A DNA stretch of 64,000 bases from CAYNND01 sp964398775 (lineage in GTDB: Bacteria; Patescibacteriota; Minisyncoccia; Phycocordibacterales; UBA2100). Shown here piece after piece: positions 42,191-50,805 of this stretch. The DNA is taken from assembly GCA_964398775.1 (NCBI GenBank), contig CAYNND010000001.1, positions 62,001 to 126,000 of the forward strand. The letters are read 5' to 3'. A program made the translations under genes and the position numbers. The notes below the pieces were generated by a model. It was not told where the DNA came from and made no database searches. It saw only the letters and a program-made list of their open reading frames with translations. How positions within the stretch are numbered: position 1 is the first letter of the stretch; every line of letters begins with the position of its first letter.

Positions 42191-42428
42191 CTAGGCTCGG
42201 CGCAGGTTACTAAGTAAAATACAAAAACAATTTTACTAAGTGCTCCCCGCTTACAGCGGCTGTACACCTTGGCGGCAGCTTCGTGAGATTACTCACTCAC
42301 CTGCACGGCAAGGTCTTGCGCGCGGGTCCCACCCCACGCTCACCCTGCCTCGACTGTTTGGGATACCAAACATGTCTCCGGCGTTCGAGCCTGGGAAGAA
42401 GTGTGCGCAGACACACTTCATCTGAGCA
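42191..42428 (-). repeat. Large structured element with an inverted copy of the tRNA-Phe 3' end
   Basis: This fills most of the 338 bp between the 42128 gene start and tRNA-Phe. The plus strand has GTTCGAGCCTGGG (42383-42395) and TCTGAGCA (42421-42428), together an inverted copy of the tRNA-Phe T-arm/acceptor end, split by a 25-nt insert that is itself a hairpin (AAGTGTG/CACACTT). A partner arm CTAGGCTCG (42191-42199) lies at the far end. On the minus strand the inside begins GCCGGAGACAT and GTTTGG-tatc-CCAAAC, as in the tRNA-Gln element. Further hairpins are GGCAGGGT/ACCTTGCC, GTGAG/CTCAC, ACAGC/GCTGT and an 11-of-12-bp AT-rich stem (42209-42220, 42230-42241). Not tmRNA, RNase P or SRP by signature. 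Confidence 0.65.
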
Positions 42429-42433
42429 TCGCA

Positions 42434-42459
42434 GAAAAAGCCGCCAGAGGCGGTTTTTC
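42434..42459 (-). terminator. Terminator after tRNA-Phe
   Basis: CCGCC (42441-42445) pairs with GGCGG (42449-42453), extended by A/T pairs. The minus-strand side ends CTTTTTCT. It could work in both directions. Confidence 0.85.
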
Positions 42460-42466
42460 TTTGTAG

Positions 42467-42539
42467 TGCTCAGACCCAGGCTCGAACTGGGGACCCTTCC
42501 CTCTTCAGGGGAATGCTCTACCAACTGAGCTATCTGAGC
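42467..42539 (-). tRNA. tRNA-Phe (GAA anticodon)
   Basis: Complete cloverleaf on the minus strand: acceptor GCTCAGA (plus 42533-42539) with TCTGAGC (plus 42468-42474), D arm GCTCAGTTGGTAGAGC, anticodon arm TTCCC-CTGAAGA-GGGAA with GAA at 34-36, T arm CCCAG-TTCGAGC-CTGGG. Discriminator A, CCA not encoded. A terminator follows. Confidence 0.96.
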
Positions 42540-42581
42540 GGGTTGTGAGATAGTAGCATAATTTTTATATTTGAGAAGAGG

Positions 42582-42609
42582 TAAAAATAAAGGGAGCTAT
42601 GGAGCCCCC
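42582..42609 (-). terminator. Terminator overlapping the stop of the 42597 gene
   Basis: On the minus strand GGGGGCT-ccat-AGCTCCC (plus 42592-42609) is followed by TTTATTTTT. The stop codon TAG is inside the hairpin. Confidence 0.75.
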
Positions 42610-42818
42610 TTCCCCTTGTGCACGATGGTAATTGTGGTTACTCCAGCCCATTCGACACCTTTCATCGTCGGAGCGTGTGGCGTTGGGTGCCGCGCGCGCT
42701 TCCAATGATTGATATCTTTTGCTTTAGCTTCTGCACCCGCCTGGCTGAGGCCAGATTGATACATAATAGGCTCTGGTTCGCCCGTAAAGTGCACGACAAG
42801 GTCAGCTGATGCGTTCAT
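42597..42818 (-). CDS. Small hypothetical protein with a Shine-Dalgarno
   Basis: A 73-aa soluble, basic protein (MNASADLVVHFTG ... GVTTITIVHKGKGAP), family unknown. ATG 42818 is fixed by AGAAAGGG with a 6-nt gap, a strong ribosome-binding site. Its terminator begins within the stop codon. It resembles 23141 and 31045 in gene layout only. Confidence 0.65.
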   Translation of the reverse strand: MNASADLVVHFTGEPEPIMYQSGLSQAGAEAKAKDINHWKRARHPTPHAPTMKGVEWAGVTTITIVHKGKGAP

Positions 42819-42879
42819 TGGTTTCCCTTTCTCGCTGAGCTGAATGCCTACCCTACGCGCTGACCCTCTAGAATGCAAA

Positions 42880-43206
42880 TTAGCGTTGCGGGATACTCTT
42901 CTGGAACTGCTCGATGAATTTATTCATATCTTGAAACTGTCCGCCGACTTGGTTGGTCGCTCCTTGTATCTGGTTCATAGCACCTTGTACTTCGTTCATT
43001 TTCTGCTGAGCTGTGTTGAGCATGCCGATAGCCTGCTGTAGATATGGCAACATATACCACAGTGGCAGGATGACAATCGCTGCATATATTGCAATTTTTA
43101 TGATGCTCCCAATGAATGCATTGCGGCGCTGCGCATGGAGCATGCGATTATTTTCACTTGCGAGCGCATATGTTTTTTTAAGGAGTTCAAATTGTTCTTC
43201 GTTCAT
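42880..43206 (-). CDS. Membrane protein with a C-terminal coiled coil
   Basis: A 108-aa protein with one transmembrane helix (~32-53) followed by a Gln/Asn-rich heptad region (QQKMNEVQGAMNQIQGATNQVGGQ) likely to form a coiled coil. Function unknown. TATACT (plus 43213-43218) ends 6 nt before ATG 43206. Confidence 0.65.
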   Translation of the reverse strand: MNEEQFELLKKTYALASENNRMLHAQRRNAFIGSIIKIAIYAAIVILPLWYMLPYLQQAIGMLNTAQQKMNEVQGAMNQIQGATNQVGGQFQDMNKFIEQFQKSIPQR

Positions 43207-43270
43207 AGGGAAAGTATAACTCACTCTAAAGAACCGCCATTGGAGCTTCTGTGTACAACTAAGAAGTCTT

Positions 43271-43681
43271 TTACAGGACTATGTTACGGATAAGCATGAT
43301 GACCATCATGCCGAGCCCATGTGTACCACTTGACCATATAAGAAACGGGAGACTGAGTAGTGCGTAACTTGCAAGCGCCACGAGTAGTACTGTCCCGAGC
43401 GCATGTATTGCACTAGTGCTCCCGACATACAATGGGAAAAATCGATGCATCACCCATGAGCATACTGCGAGATACAGCAGGCTCAGTGAGTACGGTAGCC
43501 CAAAGAACAGCATATTTCCACCCATCAGGCTCACATACGAAAAAGCAACGGGCTGAGTATCACCGTACATGATTGAGCTCAAGACAATAGCGAGGTAATT
43601 GAATACACCTGCAAGTACACAGAGCGCAAGTGCAGTTACGATTGAGAATGTGCCACTTGTACTGTGTTCTGTAACATCCAT
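43271..43681 (-). CDS. Hypothetical four-helix membrane protein
   Basis: A 136-aa hydrophobic protein with about four helices (~14-36, ~48-72, ~84-108, ~112-134). No family recognised. TAGAAT ends 7 nt before ATG 43681, the reason for choosing this start over an upstream in-frame codon. Confidence 0.62.
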   Translation of the reverse strand: MDVTEHSTSGTFSIVTALALCVLAGVFNYLAIVLSSIMYGDTQPVAFSYVSLMGGNMLFFGLPYSLSLLYLAVCSWVMHRFFPLYVGSTSAIHALGTVLLVALASYALLSLPFLIWSSGTHGLGMMVIMLIRNIVL

Positions 43682-43774
43682 GACGCACATTCTACGCCAC
43701 AATCGGAACAATCAGTATGTGCTGTGCACAGGAGAGCACCTTGCGAGAATGACCACGGGCGGTAGACTGTACTC

Positions 43775-44257
43775 ATGCGTAAACACCTAAAAAAGCTTCA
43801 TCAAAATCCATACGTCGTCTATGTGTATTTTGCGTCCATACTTATAGTCATGATTGGACTCTTTTGGTGGCCATCACTGCATAGCAGTGTACTCACTCAT
43901 CCTGAAGGCATGAACGAGCGTGCAATCAGAGACAAGAAAGAAATTGTAATTATCGCTGAAGGAATTGTTGGAAAATGGCAGAGCCGCGATGACGAAAAAT
44001 ATATACGTGAATTTACCCCCCATGAAGTAATTGAGTGGTATGACGGCACAGAAGTATCACGCGACCCATATACACTCTTTGAAGGAACTGAGGTGCCAGA
44101 GTTTCTCGTTGCGCACGCTGAGCCGTACATGGTGTACCTCATGATAGGTACTGCAAATAATCAGCCGCTCCTGTTTTCAATAAATAAATTTGACCATCAG
44201 CACCTCGAGACATTTTATCTCTCTCGTGGAAACATGCTCAGATACATACGAATATAG
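43775..44257 (+). CDS. Membrane-anchored hypothetical protein
   Basis: A 160-aa protein with one N-terminal transmembrane helix (~12-33) and a soluble domain. GKWQSRDDEKYIREFTPHEVIEWYDG is typical of small lipocalin-like stress domains in other bacteria, though no family can be named. TAGACT ends 6 nt before the ATG. Confidence 0.6.
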   Translation: MRKHLKKLHQNPYVVYVYFASILIVMIGLFWWPSLHSSVLTHPEGMNERAIRDKKEIVIIAEGIVGKWQSRDDEKYIREFTPHEVIEWYDGTEVSRDPYTLFEGTEVPEFLVAHAEPYMVYLMIGTANNQPLLFSINKFDHQHLETFYLSRGNMLRYIRI

Positions 44258-44259
44258 CG

Positions 44260-44376
44260 TTACGTAGTGAGCGCATTGATATCCTTTTGTATCGCCTGAA
44301 TTTGCACTCGCAGTTTCAATAATCGTTTGAGTACTGGATACGCATGCTCCACTTCTTCATATACCAATGTGTACAC
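44260..44376 (-). CDS. Possible small ORF resembling a DUF2203 N-terminus
   Basis: A 38-codon minus-strand frame, GTG start, reading MYTLVYEEVEHAYPVLKRLL then KLRVQIQAIQKDINALTT. The pattern (Y/F)TL-x-E-(A/V)-x-x-x-x-P-x-L-x-x-LL is like the start of DUF2203 proteins, which are about 120 aa. It could be a remnant, a short real gene, or chance. It occupies the otherwise empty 44258-44410 interval. Confidence 0.25.
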   Translation of the reverse strand: MYTLVYEEVEHAYPVLKRLLKLRVQIQAIQKDINALTT

Positions 44377-44410
44377 ACACGGAAATAGTCCTGCATGCTA
44401 TTATATTTTA

Positions 44411-44866
44411 ATGAAAACATATGGCGCATACGGACTACTTATATGCCTTCCGGCACTTGCAGCAGCTGGCCTTAACCTCAACGCTACGTGGATGCCTTTT
44501 GCGATTGAAGGAACACTCTGCTTCATCGCAGTATGTTTGATGATAATTGCCTACCGCTTCGCAACACCACAGTATGTTCGCATGGCACACACGCAACCAA
44601 TTGTAGCTTTGGTATATACAGCACTGACTGCTAGCATCACCCTGTTCTGCGGTGCCCAATTGATTCGACTCCTTGGAGGCATCTTCTACGCATGCACATT
44701 TATAACTGACTCAAATGCATTTGCATATCAAATGCAGTACGTGCTGCCAAACTTCCTTGGGGGCATCATCGCGAGTTTCACAGCCATGGTCGGCATGTCT
44801 TTTGCACTTGGATGCTTCGTAGTGCTTCCACTCATCGTCGTACTCCAGCGAGTACGGAGACACTAG
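44411..44866 (+). CDS. Hypothetical four-helix membrane protein
   Basis: A 151-aa protein with about four helices (~5-22, ~27-48, ~62-86, ~115-142). No family recognised. ATG 44411 is chosen because TATTAT ends 6-7 nt upstream and the first helix starts here. Its 3' end overlaps the convergent beta-propeller gene by 4 bp. Confidence 0.6.
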   Translation: MKTYGAYGLLICLPALAAAGLNLNATWMPFAIEGTLCFIAVCLMIIAYRFATPQYVRMAHTQPIVALVYTALTASITLFCGAQLIRLLGGIFYACTFITDSNAFAYQMQYVLPNFLGGIIASFTAMVGMSFALGCFVVLPLIVVLQRVRRH

Positions 44867-46584
44867 TACCACTCCTTTGAGCACAGTGATTGATACTGAG
44901 TTGTCCTCATGAGGTCAGCTGCAATCACTTCCCACGATGCGCCTTTTTTGTGTGCATCAAGAGATTTCCCAAGCGTCAAAGAGTCTACTTCTATACCAAG
45001 GAGTCCGCGATACAGCGCCTTTCCTGTGAGCTCATCTGAAAGTGTCGTTGAGACTTTTTTCCACTCTTCGGTTCCAAGAAATGCTTCTGATATTCCTTTA
45101 CAATCAAGAGAATTGGACGATGCATTTGCAAACCACGAAACAACTTCATCATAGGTGCTCGGCTTGCGCCCATACAAACCTTCTATGTGACGCTGCACAA
45201 GTCGCTGCAGCGACGGCGCAAGCTGGGACCACGTACGCACCTCAGCGTCACGCTTTGGCTGTGAATCAATATAGAACCAATATGCTTGGGGTGATTCGTC
45301 AAAGTTTTTTTGCGGCCACTCACGCTTTTTTGCATCGTACCACATCGGCCAGCGTGCATTGAGTCGCTTTCGTTCAGGGATAATGGTGATGGAGCACGCA
45401 CCACCTGAATCACGTTTACAGCTTATAGTTGGTGTTTTAAACACTCCTGTGGTTGGAACGTCTATTGTCCCTGACGACAATTCTTTTCGGTCAATACTCA
45501 CTTCAGTGGTTGGAAGTCGCAGCCAACCACGAACTACACCGACTGCTCCTCCTTTGATTCCTCCAGTGAGTGGTGTTGCGGCACCCTCAATAGGAATAAA
45601 GAATGGATCAGTCCCCTCTTCTGCTTCTTCTGTAATGCCTCCTTCGTAGATATGGCTTGTCGTAAATCCTGGCCATGTACGATACTCGTCATTAGTAACA
45701 GCGACGAGCAGGTTATCGCGAGCAAGAGTTGTGTACAGTGTTTTTCCGACATATGCAGGTGCTTGCGGGAAGTCGAGACCACCACGGATAAGTGATAGTT
45801 CATTTTTTTGTGTATCGTATTGCGCTATATACCCTGAATTGCCCTGGAGTAATTTGTTTGATTCACTCACGAAGAGTAGTGTCCCGTCAGCAAGCATACT
45901 CATACTCTTCGGGTTCCAGATACCATCGACAAGCGTCTTGGTAATACCTGTTATCTCTTTTACACGAATCTTACCCGAAGTGAGAGGCTCACCTTGTGCT
46001 GAGTACGTACCTCGCTCAAGCCAGTATATTAGCCCCTTGTGTTCAACAACTGCCTGAGGAGCACTTACTCCAGTGAGCGCGTCTTCTGTTTTTTGCGTTG
46101 CGGGATCGTATGCAATCAGTTTGTTGTCTGCTTCAAGTGCTACGTATATTTTTCCATTACTACCAATGGTCACTCCTCGAGGCTTGGTCAAATTACTCAC
46201 AGCATCTTTTACAATTCCCTGTGATGAAATACTTCTGAGTGCGCCGGTCTTTCCCTCACCATCGACAGTCATATACCGCGTACCGTCTGGAGCTATCGCA
46301 AGCGCATATGCTTTGGGAGCACTAACCGCAAGTGAGACTGTAGTTGCAGTTGCTGGATTGAAGCGCACCAGTCGGCCTCGAGTATATTCGGTAAAGTAGA
46401 GCGTACCTGAACTATCTGCAGCAACAGCAAAACTGTGGTGGGCGGCGACAATTGGAACGATACCACCTTTAAACTGGGTATCAGAATATTTACTTGCATC
46501 AAGCGGCGTGCCCACGAGTGGTGCTGCGGCAAGGAGTGCAAGCGTCGATACGAGCGATGTTATGTATGAAAAGAAACTTTCCAT
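44863..46584 (-). CDS. Secreted beta-propeller protein with C-terminal DUF4214-like domain
   Basis: A 573-aa exported protein. Signal peptide (~1-25), then an NHL/SMP-30-like propeller (~40-320) with repeating blades such as GTLYFTEYTRGRLVRFNPAT, PDGTRYMTVD and NGKIYVALEADNKLIAYDPAT. A middle region with two Cys (~330-420) is followed by a helical C-terminus (~490-573) like DUF4214, a domain of surface-layer and adhesin-type proteins: ISEAFLGTEEWKK, ALYRGLLGIEVDSLTLG. TATACT ends 6 nt before ATG. Probably a surface binding protein; the ligand is unknown. Confidence 0.75.
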   Translation of the reverse strand: MESFFSYITSLVSTLALLAAAPLVGTPLDASKYSDTQFKGGIVPIVAAHHSFAVAADSSGTLYFTEYTRGRLVRFNPATATTVSLAVSAPKAYALAIAPDGTRYMTVDGEGKTGALRSISSQGIVKDAVSNLTKPRGVTIGSNGKIYVALEADNKLIAYDPATQKTEDALTGVSAPQAVVEHKGLIYWLERGTYSAQGEPLTSGKIRVKEITGITKTLVDGIWNPKSMSMLADGTLLFVSESNKLLQGNSGYIAQYDTQKNELSLIRGGLDFPQAPAYVGKTLYTTLARDNLLVAVTNDEYRTWPGFTTSHIYEGGITEEAEEGTDPFFIPIEGAATPLTGGIKGGAVGVVRGWLRLPTTEVSIDRKELSSGTIDVPTTGVFKTPTISCKRDSGGACSITIIPERKRLNARWPMWYDAKKREWPQKNFDESPQAYWFYIDSQPKRDAEVRTWSQLAPSLQRLVQRHIEGLYGRKPSTYDEVVSWFANASSNSLDCKGISEAFLGTEEWKKVSTTLSDELTGKALYRGLLGIEVDSLTLGKSLDAHKKGASWEVIAADLMRTTQYQSLCSKEWY

Positions 46585-46596
46585 TGCGAAAGTATA

Positions 46597-48489
46597 TCAC
46601 GCCTCTTTTGGAGTCTCTATTTCATCATCTGCAATATTAGGTCGTACGCTAATGTGCGTTCCGCTCCATTGCTCCCATACTTCAGGCGCCACCACCCCTT
46701 TGTCTGCGTAGAAATGAGCATCAAACGCTCGCTTAGATATATTCATCAGAGCGTCATTGAAGTACATAGTTTGACGAATCTTCATGACACGAATAAGCTC
46801 TTCTGCGTCCTTGAGTTCTCTATCTCGTGCTGCTTTGTCGTTAGGAATACGCCCTGATTCCATACCTATTTGTCTGCTGACAATGTGCGCAAATGTTTCG
46901 AGTGTTGATGCATATGCATTTCGAACCATACTCACGTATTCATGCATGCAGATAATGCGGTGAGTCAAAGAAAAATCTTCACTCACATGAGACTTCGGAA
47001 GATCTTTTGAAAGAAGTAAAATAGTATCAACAGCAGAGCGCATAAAGCGTTCATACTCCCAACCAGGACAGACCTGCGCAAAATCAAATGGCTCACCGAA
47101 CAGCGGTGAAGTGTTGAGTGCAGTGCTGAGCTTCCTACATTGTTCGTCGGCGGCGATAACGTAGTCTCGGACTGTTGTCTGCTTATACCCTTCTGAAATC
47201 TCTCGTATAGCAATAATAATGTCATGATGCTCCTGCGTATGAGAAACTCCGTCCCATGCAAAAAATTTCTTCCACAAAGCATCGAGTTGCTCTGATGGTA
47301 GCGCAAACTTTCTCAAGTCTTTTCGTATATCGTCAGGTATGCGTTCTGTCACAGTTCCCCACCCATCATTGTATAACGCAAGGGATGCATGTAGTGCGCG
47401 GCTCAGACGAATGCCTTGAGTTGAGGTAATTTTCATATCTGCAAACGAATCAGTTTTGTGTTGCTTAAGCACACGTCCTTGTCCGTCTGCTCTCCCTCCT
47501 GCACGCGGCGTTGTCCAGTGAATTGCAGGAATAATCACTTTCTGCCCAGATGCATCAGGAAATGGATCATCAAAATCAACAACATTGAGACCTGCTCGAA
47601 CAGCACGATGTCCTATATCAACATCTTCTCCAAGCTGCTTCCCTGCAACCCGCATCCAGCCCTTCAAAATATCGTATGCGCGACCCGTCAGTACCGTACC
47701 CGCTCCAGCTGTTTGAGTAATCGGATAGAGCGAAGGACGTCCCCCACTTTCCTCATCACTTTCAGTGTATTCTTCTGACTCTAACAAACCTTCTTGAAGC
47801 TTTACAAGCCAGTCATCTATCATTCGAGTGATACTGTGAAGGTTCCCAATGTGGATACTATTCATAAACGGTGCATACTCATGTGCGTGCATTGATTGCA
47901 TGTCGTAGAGGATTTGCAAAGCAGCAACATCAATCGGAAAATTTTGAAACGCCTTCCGAACTCGCTGCAGTGATTTTGCGTCAGGAACTGTTTCTGCATC
48001 AAGTGTGTATAGTAGACCAGAATCTGTTTTTAAAAGTGGACGAGCAACTGCACCACCTTCATGTCGTGCAATTGCCACTGACATATCTTCTTCAACGAGA
48101 TAGACAGGAATGATTGGCACCCCACTTTTCTGAATGGATGCAACCATAGCGTCGAATCGATTTCCAGAACCTTCTGTTGCGCGGGCATCTTTTTTATCTT
48201 GTGTTTTGAGCGTATATGGACTATTGAGCCCAGCCACGAGTGCAAAAAGTTTTGCATTCTCGCGCTGCGCAGCGTGCGCCTCTTCAGTGTCTCCTGGGGC
48301 GTGGTTTATTACAACGACGATTCCATGCTTTCGTTCTGGATGCTCCGAATCAGTAAGCGCAGTCGCCTTAAAGAGCGTGTAGAGCAAGTGCCCCCACTCA
48401 CGATGTGCGGGGATGATGTAGACGTCGTCGAGTGAACCTTTGAGCTCCTCCGCGCGTTCACTGACGTATCTACCCCGCTCAAATTTCAT
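46597..48489 (-). CDS. Glycosyltransferase-like (GT-A, GT2-type) protein, tentative
   Basis: A 630-aa cytoplasmic protein. The N-terminal half looks like a GT-A nucleotide-sugar fold: YIIPAHRE, GIVVVINHAPGDTEEAHAAQREN, and a GT2-like acceptor segment TVLTGRAYDILKGW then GEDVDIGHRAVRAGLNVV, close to the ED-x-D-L-x-x-R-x-x-x-AG motif of GT2 enzymes. The first DxD is not clear. The C-terminal ~270 residues are helical and unrecognised. TACAAT ends 6 nt before ATG. Function is inferred from these motifs only. Confidence 0.55.
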   Translation of the reverse strand: MKFERGRYVSERAEELKGSLDDVYIIPAHREWGHLLYTLFKATALTDSEHPERKHGIVVVINHAPGDTEEAHAAQRENAKLFALVAGLNSPYTLKTQDKKDARATEGSGNRFDAMVASIQKSGVPIIPVYLVEEDMSVAIARHEGGAVARPLLKTDSGLLYTLDAETVPDAKSLQRVRKAFQNFPIDVAALQILYDMQSMHAHEYAPFMNSIHIGNLHSITRMIDDWLVKLQEGLLESEEYTESDEESGGRPSLYPITQTAGAGTVLTGRAYDILKGWMRVAGKQLGEDVDIGHRAVRAGLNVVDFDDPFPDASGQKVIIPAIHWTTPRAGGRADGQGRVLKQHKTDSFADMKITSTQGIRLSRALHASLALYNDGWGTVTERIPDDIRKDLRKFALPSEQLDALWKKFFAWDGVSHTQEHHDIIIAIREISEGYKQTTVRDYVIAADEQCRKLSTALNTSPLFGEPFDFAQVCPGWEYERFMRSAVDTILLLSKDLPKSHVSEDFSLTHRIICMHEYVSMVRNAYASTLETFAHIVSRQIGMESGRIPNDKAARDRELKDAEELIRVMKIRQTMYFNDALMNISKRAFDAHFYADKGVVAPEVWEQWSGTHISVRPNIADDEIETPKEA

Positions 48490-48519
48490 ACAAGCATTGT
48501 ATCACTCATTGCGAATAGA

Positions 48520-48951
48520 TTACGCGTGCGTGTAGTAGATAACAAAAATACCAAGAAAAATAAGCAGCCCGCCCATGTATGTCTGGAATGAAATAACTTC
48601 CTTGAAAAAAATGTAACTAAAGAGCGCAATGAAGATTGGGTATGACACTTCTATCATCCCGGCAAGGGTTGCGTTCTTCCCTGCAATTGCAAATGCAATA
48701 AGAAACTCACCAAGCAAACCTGCGACTATTGCACCCAAGAAATACATACTTGCTGGAGAATATGCTGTAAGCGTTTTAATGTCGACACCAAGGGTCCCCA
48801 TCCAAAACGCAGCGACGAGTGCTACAGTCCCAGTAACAAATGATGAGATGGCAACAGCAGTGAAAACTGATATATGTTTATACGTTTCAGCACTAAAAAC
48901 ATATGAGAGCCCCCAGAACATTGATGCACCAACTGCATAGACTATCCACAT
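48520..48951 (-). CDS. EamA/EmrE-like small transporter, half-size
   Basis: A 143-aa protein with five hydrophobic helices, equal to one EamA repeat of the drug/metabolite transporter superfamily. Blocks: VGASMFWGLSYVFSAETYKH, GLLGEFLIAFAIAG and MIEVSYPIFIALFSYIFFKE. It probably works as a dimer. TATACT ends 7 nt before ATG. Confidence 0.85.
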   Translation of the reverse strand: MWIVYAVGASMFWGLSYVFSAETYKHISVFTAVAISSFVTGTVALVAAFWMGTLGVDIKTLTAYSPASMYFLGAIVAGLLGEFLIAFAIAGKNATLAGMIEVSYPIFIALFSYIFFKEVISFQTYMGGLLIFLGIFVIYYTHA

Positions 48952-48994
48952 GCATCAAAGTATACCAGACAGAACTTGCGCGACTGAAGGTACG

Positions 48995-49504
48995 CTAACT
49001 CACTTGTTTTTCTGAGCAGCTATACCCTTCAGGAATTGGTGGCTCACTGGAGATTGAAAACGGAAGCTGCTGTCTACTGAAGAGTTGTGTGTGCTCAGTG
49101 TGGTCTGCTTCAGTTCTTATAGATAGCTCAACGAGCTGTTCATGCTCCGCAAGAAAATCTGCCGGAGACAGTGTAAATGTTCCTGCAGCATTGCGAGAGA
49201 ATGCAATATTTTTGAGTATGGTGCCGCGTGGTGCACCTCCCGCGTCTCGCTCGAGCACGCACGCAAACACATCGATATGCTGAGCAATCCCAGCATTTTC
49301 AGGATGCACAACGATAGGGGTTTGATACTGAATACGAAACCTGTCAGTACGTCGCTCAATTGTCCGAGGCTCAATCGTTGCAACGAAACGTTCTGGTGAT
49401 TTTTCTTGTCGCTCTTGTGAAGAAACTTTCGTACCGGTAAGTGCAAGCGCAGCAAGCCCTGCGAGTACGGTCCGTCGTGGTAGATGTTGGGCGCCTTCTT
49501 TCAT
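48995..49504 (-). CDS. Secreted protein with Tat-like signal
   Basis: A 169-aa exported protein. The N-terminus LPRRTVLAGLAALALTG has a twin-arginine pair before a hydrophobic stretch, as in Tat signals. The mature part is beta-rich with two Cys (FACVLER, YSCSEK). Family unknown. TATGCT ends 6 nt before ATG. Confidence 0.65.
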   Translation of the reverse strand: MKEGAQHLPRRTVLAGLAALALTGTKVSSQERQEKSPERFVATIEPRTIERRTDRFRIQYQTPIVVHPENAGIAQHIDVFACVLERDAGGAPRGTILKNIAFSRNAAGTFTLSPADFLAEHEQLVELSIRTEADHTEHTQLFSRQQLPFSISSEPPIPEGYSCSEKQVS

Positions 49505-49565
49505 TGAGAAAGCATATCACATGACGACACAAGAGGCTGTGTCGTGCCGGCATGTAGTACATTTC

Positions 49566-50738
49566 TTATCGCTGCAAAATGAGCGTGTGTGTTTTTGGAA
49601 GCGCTGCTGCAAAGGGGCACCCCCATGAGCGGAACGACTTTCCTGATTCAGGTACTGCGGCGATGCAGTAGCGCTTACCATCGGCATCAGAGACATACAG
49701 TACGTGCTCATACCCTGGTACACGATTTACTGGAGTCAGAAAACCATTTTTTGTTGCCAAGAACACTTTTGCGATAGGTTGAGGCGTGACAGAAATTGGG
49801 TACTTTTTGCTGATTTCATAATACCCCTCAAGCATGCTCCTAAATGGGGCAACTTGGCGCGGCTCCGACAACGATAGTTTGTTTGTATCAACTGTACCAT
49901 ATGCATACATCTGATGTGTCGTGCCTTTCGCCACCAAAAAGAAATCACCTTTGAGAGGGACCTCAGTCATCGCGGTACTTTTTGTCTTATCTTCAGTCGC
50001 TTTTACATACGGAGTCTGCACTTCAAACGCAACCCAAGAACCTCCACTGAGCGTGCATGGCTTATATTTGAGGAGGCCTGTCCACACTGCGATATATTCA
50101 TCTACTATCGCATTCTTCTGCTCAATCTTGAAACCAATGCATGTTTTCTGTGTTGATGTGTCAGTCTTGTAAAACATATCCCCGTACATATCTTGTACTT
50201 TCTTAATAGTTCCCGATGGAGTGCTTTGAAACTTTTCAGTAAACCCAATGACGGTACGATAACTAGTGACTGATGGCGCTAAGGGGAGCGGCTTTTTTTG
50301 TTTTTGGTCTGAAGTGACTCTATGGATAACATCACTCAGTGTATCGACACCATCTCCGACTTTGATAAGTTGCTTGTACGTTTTTGCTCCATCTACATTC
50401 ACCGAACACTTGGACTGGATATGCTTTAATGTTGCACTACCAACGCCATCCTCTATAATCCCCACTTTCTTCTGGTACGCTGCCACGACACCCGCAGTAT
50501 AAGCATCGAGTACTCCAGGAGTTGCTTGACGTGAACTCAAGCCCGCGCGCATCGCAAGAAATAACTGCAAGGCAGAGACAGACCCTTTTGTTTTCGCGTC
50601 AGTATCTCCGACACGCAGCATTTGCTGCAGAGGGATACATGGCATGTTTTGAAATGGATTCTGTTGCTGTGCATTAGCTACCGTGGTGGCTGTCAGCACT
50701 AGCACTGTAACAACAGCACATACATATATGTTTTTCAT
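49566..50738 (-). CDS. Secreted protein with peptidoglycan-binding-like domain
   Basis: A 390-aa protein with a signal peptide (MKNIYVCAVVTVLVLTATTVANA) and a PG_binding_1-like helical domain (~45-105: VSALQLFLAMRAGLSSRQ and TAGVVAAYQKKVGIIEDGVGSATLKHI). The remaining ~280 residues are beta-rich with several Cys, unrecognised. ATG 50738 is chosen for the signal peptide, with TACACT 6 nt upstream. Confidence 0.75.
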   Translation of the reverse strand: MKNIYVCAVVTVLVLTATTVANAQQQNPFQNMPCIPLQQMLRVGDTDAKTKGSVSALQLFLAMRAGLSSRQATPGVLDAYTAGVVAAYQKKVGIIEDGVGSATLKHIQSKCSVNVDGAKTYKQLIKVGDGVDTLSDVIHRVTSDQKQKKPLPLAPSVTSYRTVIGFTEKFQSTPSGTIKKVQDMYGDMFYKTDTSTQKTCIGFKIEQKNAIVDEYIAVWTGLLKYKPCTLSGGSWVAFEVQTPYVKATEDKTKSTAMTEVPLKGDFFLVAKGTTHQMYAYGTVDTNKLSLSEPRQVAPFRSMLEGYYEISKKYPISVTPQPIAKVFLATKNGFLTPVNRVPGYEHVLYVSDADGKRYCIAAVPESGKSFRSWGCPFAAALPKTHTLILQR

Positions 50739-50805
50739 GAAAAAAGTGTACCATGAAAAGCGCAGCGTCTGATGCATATTGCTGCTAGATATGCATATTC
50801 GACAC

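Noticed and set aside
42191..42428. tmRNA, RNase P RNA or SRP RNA in the element beside tRNA-Phe
   Set aside because: T-arm-like GTTCGAGCC tempted this, but none of the conserved cores (tag frame, RNase P P4 region, SRP GGAAG loop) is present.
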